64,000 bases of DNA from Litorimonas sp. (lineage in GTDB: Bacteria; Pseudomonadota; Alphaproteobacteria; Caulobacterales; Maricaulaceae). The notes under the pieces were generated by a model. That model did no database searches. It was not told the origin of the DNA and worked only from the letters and a program-made list of their open reading frames with translations. The translations under genes were made by a program, and so were the position numbers. Shown piece by piece: positions 60,519 to 64,000 of this stretch (the stretch's first letter is position 1; every line of letters starts with the position of its first letter). Location of the stretch: the NCBI GenBank assembly GCA_029936425.1, contig JAPYSU010000003.1, forward strand, positions 1 to 64,000, written 5' to 3'.

Positions 60519-61627
60519 CGACCTATAAGCAAATGCTTTCAACCATTACCGAAGATGCGAAGCTCACAATGGAGCTTGTCGAGAAGGACATGCCTAAGCC
60601 AGAAAGTGATGAGATTGTTGTTCGTGTCGACGCGACGCCTATCAACCCATCTGACCACGGCGTGATGTTTGGCGCGGCGGATGTGACTGCATCTGAAACA
60701 AAAGACGGCAAATTGATCGCGCCAATTCCGGAACAAGCTATGGGCCGTATGAAAGGCCGTTTAGGACAGGCGCTTCCCGTTGGAAATGAAGGCGCCGGAG
60801 AGGTCGTGGCGGCCGGGGATAGTGATTATGCTCAATCCCTGATTGGCAAGACCGTCGCCGTGATGGGCGGCGGCATGTACACGCAATATCGCTGCGTAAA
60901 AGCGGCCATGGCTCTACCACTAAACCCTGGCAATACAGCCAAACAGGGCGCTTCGAGCTTTGTGAATCCGTTAACGGCGCTTAGCATGGTTGAGACCATG
61001 CGCATGGAAGGGCATTCGGCCCTCGTCCATACGGCCGCGGCGTCGAATTTAGGGCAAATGTTAAACCGTATCTGCAAGGCAGATGGCGTTGATGTGGTGA
61101 ACATAGTGAGGCGGGACGAACAAGCGAAGTTATTAAAGGATATGGGCGCAAAATATGTCGTTAACAGTAGCACTGATAGCTTCATGACGGATTTGACTGA
61201 TGCGGTGGACGAGACCGGCGCGACCCTGGCGTTTGATGCCACAGGAGGGGGAACTCTAGCGTCCGATATCTTGACGGCGATGGAAATGGCCGCCGCCCGC
61301 ACGCCCGGCACTTATAGTATTTATGGCTCTACCCATCATAAACAGGTTTATCTTTATGGCAGTCTGGATATGAGCGTCACAACCTTGACTCGGGGCTATG
61401 GCATGGCTTGGGGTGTCGGCGGTTGGCTCTTACCAAATTTTCTCGCCAAGGCCGGAAAAGAGGCGGGGGCGCGTTTGCGAAAACGTGTGGCTGATGAGTT
61501 AACAACGACCTTTGCGAGCCATTATAATCATGAAATTTCTCTGGAAGAGGCCTTGAAGCCCGAAACCGCAAAAGCCTATAACGCGAAAAAGACTGGAGAA
61601 AAATATCTGATCCTTCCACAGAAATAG
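60515..61627 (+). CDS. Zinc-binding-dehydrogenase-type quinone oxidoreductase (MDR family)
   Basis: A 370-residue medium-chain reductase. The N-terminal catalytic part has ATPINPSDHGVMFG and VGNEGAGEVVAAG, the NADP-binding Rossmann part has SALVHTAAASNLGQMLNRICK and DATGGGTLASD. It lacks the catalytic zinc ligand pattern, which fits quinone- or enone-type reductases rather than zinc alcohol dehydrogenases. The start overlaps the pirin gene by four bases. A strong terminator follows. Substrate unknown; a role with pirin in quinone or oxidative stress is plausible. Confidence 0.87.
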   Translation: MTTYKQMLSTITEDAKLTMELVEKDMPKPESDEIVVRVDATPINPSDHGVMFGAADVTASETKDGKLIAPIPEQAMGRMKGRLGQALPVGNEGAGEVVAAGDSDYAQSLIGKTVAVMGGGMYTQYRCVKAAMALPLNPGNTAKQGASSFVNPLTALSMVETMRMEGHSALVHTAAASNLGQMLNRICKADGVDVVNIVRRDEQAKLLKDMGAKYVVNSSTDSFMTDLTDAVDETGATLAFDATGGGTLASDILTAMEMAAARTPGTYSIYGSTHHKQVYLYGSLDMSVTTLTRGYGMAWGVGGWLLPNFLAKAGKEAGARLRKRVADELTTTFASHYNHEISLEEALKPETAKAYNAKKTGEKYLILPQK

Positions 61628-61648
61628 GTCGTATTTTTATAAAATCAG

Positions 61649-61693
61649 GACTGCAAGGTACATCTTTGATCGCCACTTTGCAGTCTTTTTTTT
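61649..61693 (+). terminator. Rho-independent terminator after the oxidoreductase gene
   Basis: GACTGCAA (61649-61656) and TTGCAGTC (61678-61685) form a perfect 8-bp stem around a 21-base loop, followed by a run of T residues. It lies 21 bp after the gene. Confidence 0.85.
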
Positions 61694-61800
61694 AAGTCTA
61701 TATATTTCGAAAATCTTCTTACTCCATTGAAAAATATATATAATATCAAAGCCGCTTCCTCATAGAAACTGTTAAGGTTAAAATTTAGCAATGATAAGTG

Positions 61801-61826
61801 GGAACTAAATAGCTCTTCTAAACGTC
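61801..61826 (+). promoter_or_regulatory. Candidate EcfG-type (general stress response) promoter
   Basis: GGAAC at 61801-61805 is followed after 17 bp by CGTC at 61823-61826, one mismatch from the EcfG consensus GGAAC-N16-17-CGTT. It lies 36 bp upstream of the small gene at 61862 and just after a terminator, a typical place for a promoter of a short monocistronic stress gene. Confidence 0.45.
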
Positions 61827-61861
61827 TATCCTCTAGTTGGATTATTCAACGGGAGCTGAAG

Positions 61862-62137
61862 ATGAAAGAATATGCAAATAATTCTGTAGGAAATGCTGCG
61901 AAAGTTAATCAATTCGCGGTTGCCGCAAATGATGTCGAGCCTGTTTTTAACAAAACGGCGAAGATCAATAAATCTTCTGATGGCGTAAAGAAGCGCGTCG
62001 CTGACCTAGAGTGGCAAATTCGATTCACACAAATTCACTTGAATCGTTGGCGCGCACTTGAAAATAGCGGTTGGACTTCTCTAGAGACCTTACAAAAGTC
62101 GGCTAAACAGGAACTTAATTCTTTGATGCTTCAATAA
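61862..62137 (+). CDS. Hypothetical 91-residue protein, possibly stress-regulated
   Basis: A small, mainly helical cytoplasmic protein with no signal peptide or membrane segment. The N-terminal half is polar (NNSVGNAAKVNQFAV) and the C-terminal half contains a helix with spaced aromatic and basic residues (RVADLEWQIRFTQIHLNRWRALE). I do not recognise a family. A GGGAG site lies seven bases before the ATG, and an EcfG-like promoter lies upstream, so it may belong to the general stress regulon. It converges with the VOC gene two bases away. Confidence 0.65.
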   Translation: MKEYANNSVGNAAKVNQFAVAANDVEPVFNKTAKINKSSDGVKKRVADLEWQIRFTQIHLNRWRALENSGWTSLETLQKSAKQELNSLMLQ

Positions 62138-62139
62138 GT

Positions 62140-62559
62140 TCAACTCGCAAAGATTTGTGAGGGGTCCTTGAAACTTTTAAACTCCAGCGCATTTCCGCTG
62201 GGGTCCAAGAAAAACATAGTCGCTTGCTCGCCCGTTTTGCCTTTGAAACGAATATAAGGATCAATAACAAAGCGAGTTCTGGCCTCTACCAGTCTATCAC
62301 GTAGATTATGCCACTCAGACCATTCCAAAACCGCGCCAAAATGCCTGACCGGCACATCTTTGCCGTCCACCTTATTTACAGGCTCCGATCCATCGAAAGC
62401 GTCTTGACGAACATGAAATGAGACCTGATGGCCGAAAAAATCAAAATCAATCCAGCTCTCAGCTTCACGCCCCTGCTTGCATCGTAAGACATCACGATAA
62501 AAGGCTCTCGTTGTCTCCTTGTCTTTGACGGGATACGCGAGGTGAAAAACGCTCGTCAT
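62140..62559 (-). CDS. VOC family (glyoxalase/dioxygenase-fold) protein
   Basis: A 139-residue protein with the paired beta-alpha-beta3 VOC fold: VFHLAYPVKDKETTRAFYRDVL, then GHQVSFHVRQD, RHFGAVLEW, and the C-terminal TMFFLDPSGNALEFKSF. Potential metal ligands are the early His, the His of VRHFG and the late Glu. The start at 62559 has an AAGGGA site and lies one base after the GST stop codon, so the two are co-transcribed. Substrate unknown. Confidence 0.87.
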   Translation of the reverse strand: MTSVFHLAYPVKDKETTRAFYRDVLRCKQGREAESWIDFDFFGHQVSFHVRQDAFDGSEPVNKVDGKDVPVRHFGAVLEWSEWHNLRDRLVEARTRFVIDPYIRFKGKTGEQATMFFLDPSGNALEFKSFKDPSQIFAS

Positions 62560-62560
62560 A

Positions 62561-63196
62561 CTAAATTCCCTTTGGGCCGTAAGCGTAATCACCGCCCTTT
62601 TCCAAAGCTCTTAGATAGGCAGGGCGCTTGTGAATTTTATCGACATAGTCATTACAGGCTTCATATTCGATAAGCCGTCCTCGAGCCTTTGCGGCTTCAA
62701 GAGGAAAAATCATTTGAATATCCGCTCCCGTCAGATGGTCCCCGGCAAAATATTCATTTCGGGTGAGGGCGTATTCACAATAATCCAGTATTCCTTTGAT
62801 CTCGCCGACGATTAATGGCTGCAGAGGAGCGGCGGCTTCGCCCAAATAACTTGTGTAAAGCGCCAGCAGGAAAGGCAGCATAGCTGAACCTTCGGCAAAA
62901 TGTAGAAAATGAACATAGTCTACATATTCCGGCGACTCTTTATCCGGGCGTAAAGACCCATCGCTATATTTATCCAATAGATAAACAATGATAGCGCCAG
63001 TTTCGGCTATAATCTGATCGCCATCTTCTATGACGGGGCTTTTGCCAAGTTGATGGACGGATTTGAGTTCCGCCGGAGCGCGGTTGGTCTCCGGATCACG
63101 TTCATAATGCTTGATTTGATACTCAACTTCCAACTCCTCCAGGAGCCAGAGAATACGCATGGAGCGGGAATGGTTGAGATGGTGTAAAACGATCAT
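62561..63196 (-). CDS. Glutathione S-transferase family protein
   Basis: A 211-residue cytosolic GST. The N-terminal part has VLHHLNHSRSMRILWLLEELEVEYQIKHYERD, with KSPVIEDGDQIIAETGAIIVYLLDKY; the C-terminal helical part has NEYFAGDHLTGADIQMIFPLEAAKARG. The ATG at 63196 follows an AGGGG site; a longer frame to 63232 overlaps the upstream DUF6702 gene and is less likely. It precedes the VOC gene with one base between. It differs from the other GST at 58954-59586. Confidence 0.9.
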   Translation of the reverse strand: MIVLHHLNHSRSMRILWLLEELEVEYQIKHYERDPETNRAPAELKSVHQLGKSPVIEDGDQIIAETGAIIVYLLDKYSDGSLRPDKESPEYVDYVHFLHFAEGSAMLPFLLALYTSYLGEAAAPLQPLIVGEIKGILDYCEYALTRNEYFAGDHLTGADIQMIFPLEAAKARGRLIEYEACNDYVDKIHKRPAYLRALEKGGDYAYGPKGI

Positions 63197-63224
63197 AACC
63201 CCTGTATGGGCAATGATATGGGGT

Positions 63225-63737
63225 TTAGGCAAGTACCTTTTTTAGGTCATCTGAGCCTCGAAACTGCAAAGACGTGACTTTGCCGTCTATGATCACATCA
63301 ACATTGTTAATCTGATCAGGAACAAATTTCCTCATCATTTCAGCCCGAACCGATAATTCTCCGACGGGAAGATCGATCTTCCCTTGCTGATAAACTAGAA
63401 CGCTACCTCGAACGAGTTCTGCACCGACAATGTTGAGCGGCACGGAAGAGCCGTTCTGATAAAGTGCGAAGGCTTTTTCAGTATAAAGCGCAAGCTGGGC
63501 TCTTTCCTTGAGGGCGGCGAGATTGGGAGAATCCAGAATTCCCTCCGCTGCGAGAGCAGTGCCCGTATCGTGGACGTGGAAATCATGAATGACGTCAATC
63601 TCTCCGGTTACGGAGTTAATCTCGATTTGTGTCGTTGTGGTTGTCAGTCGGTGCGCCCAAACTGGTGTGTAAGATGCGCAGATGACTATACCAGCCGCGC
63701 CCAGAAGGGCGCGTCTGCGGTTGAGTTTGATGTTCAT
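63225..63737 (-). CDS. DUF6702 family exported protein
   Basis: A 170-residue protein. The N-terminus has an RRR motif followed by a hydrophobic run (NRRRALLGAAGIVICASYTPVWA), a Tat-like or Sec-type signal peptide cleaved near VWA-HR. The mature domain is a small beta-rich fold (TTTQIEINSVTGEIDVIHDFHVHDTGTALA, LPVGELSVRAEMMRKFVPDQINNVDV) matching DUF6702. Function is unknown; relatives are often linked to peptidase genes. It follows the partial gene at the right edge on the same strand with a nine-base gap. Confidence 0.78.
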   Translation of the reverse strand: MNIKLNRRRALLGAAGIVICASYTPVWAHRLTTTTTQIEINSVTGEIDVIHDFHVHDTGTALAAEGILDSPNLAALKERAQLALYTEKAFALYQNGSSVPLNIVGAELVRGSVLVYQQGKIDLPVGELSVRAEMMRKFVPDQINNVDVIIDGKVTSLQFRGSDDLKKVLA

Positions 63738-63746
63738 AAGTGTGTT

Positions 63747-64000
63747 TTACTCTCCGCCCAACATTCTTTCGAGTGTTTTACGCAGAGTGGATTTTTTCTT
63801 TTCAGAGCGATCGGTTTCGGGCTCTTCGATGTCAGATCCCTGACGGTTTTCAGCAGAGGTCTTGTCTTCCGCTGCATCCGTAGGTTCAACCGTTTTCATC
63901 GGAACGTCTTTGGCGTCACCATCTTCGGACTTCATTTCGTCCGGATTGCCTTTTAACTCGACCAGCATATCAGCCATCATGGAGGAGGCTTTGTAGTCTG
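63747..64000 (-). CDS. C-terminal part of a protein cut by the right window edge
   Basis: The frame has no stop through the right edge and reads DYKASSMMADMLVELKGNPDEMK there, so the internal Met codons at 63980 are probably not the start. The visible 84 residues are charged and low in complexity (SEDGDAKDVPMKTVEPTDAAEDK, DRSEKKKSTLRKTLERMLGG). They look like a disordered C-terminal tail. The family cannot be identified from this part. The gene lies directly upstream of the DUF6702 gene, probably in one operon. Confidence 0.6.
   Translation of the reverse strand, partial: DYKASSMMADMLVELKGNPDEMKSEDGDAKDVPMKTVEPTDAAEDKTSAENRQGSDIEEPETDRSEKKKSTLRKTLERMLGGE

Overview
This window comes from an alphaproteobacterial chromosome, most likely a marine relative of the Hyphomonadaceae/Maricaulales. 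The grounds are the clpP-clpX-lon block, an HWE/HisKA_2 sensor kinase, bacterial Coq4, a DUF3126 gene fused into a cysE operon, a compact leucine-degradation cluster, RpoH-like and EcfG-like promoter motifs, and a vanadium haloperoxidase typical of marine bacteria. Base composition looks moderate (near 50% GC by eye). There is no phage, plasmid, transposase or CRISPR array. The genus is inference.

Layout. 0-9.3 kb: a soluble GAF-HWE kinase (minus), then clpP, clpX and lon with hairpin terminators, a two-gene DUF6152/membrane unit flanked by imperfect direct repeats of the lon 3' end, a monooxygenase-marR operon behind a palindromic operator, and tRNA-Asp and tRNA-Val. 9.4-12.5 kb: a Tat-exported vanadium haloperoxidase lipoprotein, a NikR-family regulator lacking most canonical nickel ligands, and a 51-residue candidate membrane protein. 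12.9-22.4 kb: a leucine/isovalerate catabolic region with an aldehyde dehydrogenase, MaoC hydratase, isovaleryl-CoA dehydrogenase, both methylcrotonyl-CoA carboxylase subunits, a divergent TetR regulator, 3-oxoacid CoA-transferase A/B and a CitE-like lyase. 22.5-25.2 kb: a BtuFCD/FecBCD-type ABC importer.

25.2-39.7 kb is the most distinctive part. It holds two sulfotransferase-like genes around a very large protein that joins a sulfotransferase, a coiled coil, a FD..WY/HY..G repeat region and three glycosyltransferase domains. Next come two tandem, nearly identical, very acidic secreted proteins whose mature chains contain no lysine or histidine, duplicated with leader and terminator. A partial type II secretion cluster (gspE, gspG, gspH, prepilin peptidase) follows. 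The arrangement suggests, but does not prove, a cell-surface or exopolymer system with sulfated glycans.

39.8-64 kb: cysE-DUF3126-gamma carbonic anhydrase, a GYF_2 protein with a Cas2-like C-terminal segment, rhomboid protease, patatin, epoxide-hydrolase-like enzyme, rpsU, a GT4 glycosyltransferase, a secreted gluzincin with helical repeats, asd, overlapping paralogous secreted proteins, a DUF2799 lipoprotein, a large exported TolB-amidohydrolase, an M28 peptidase with an unusual metal site, a desaturase, a beta-carbonic anhydrase remnant, Coq4, two GSTs, a pirin-oxidoreductase pair, a VOC protein and a DUF6702 protein. A gene cut by the right edge ends the window.

Starts were moved inward from the longest reading frame where a ribosome binding site, signal peptide or family length supported it; each case is noted.
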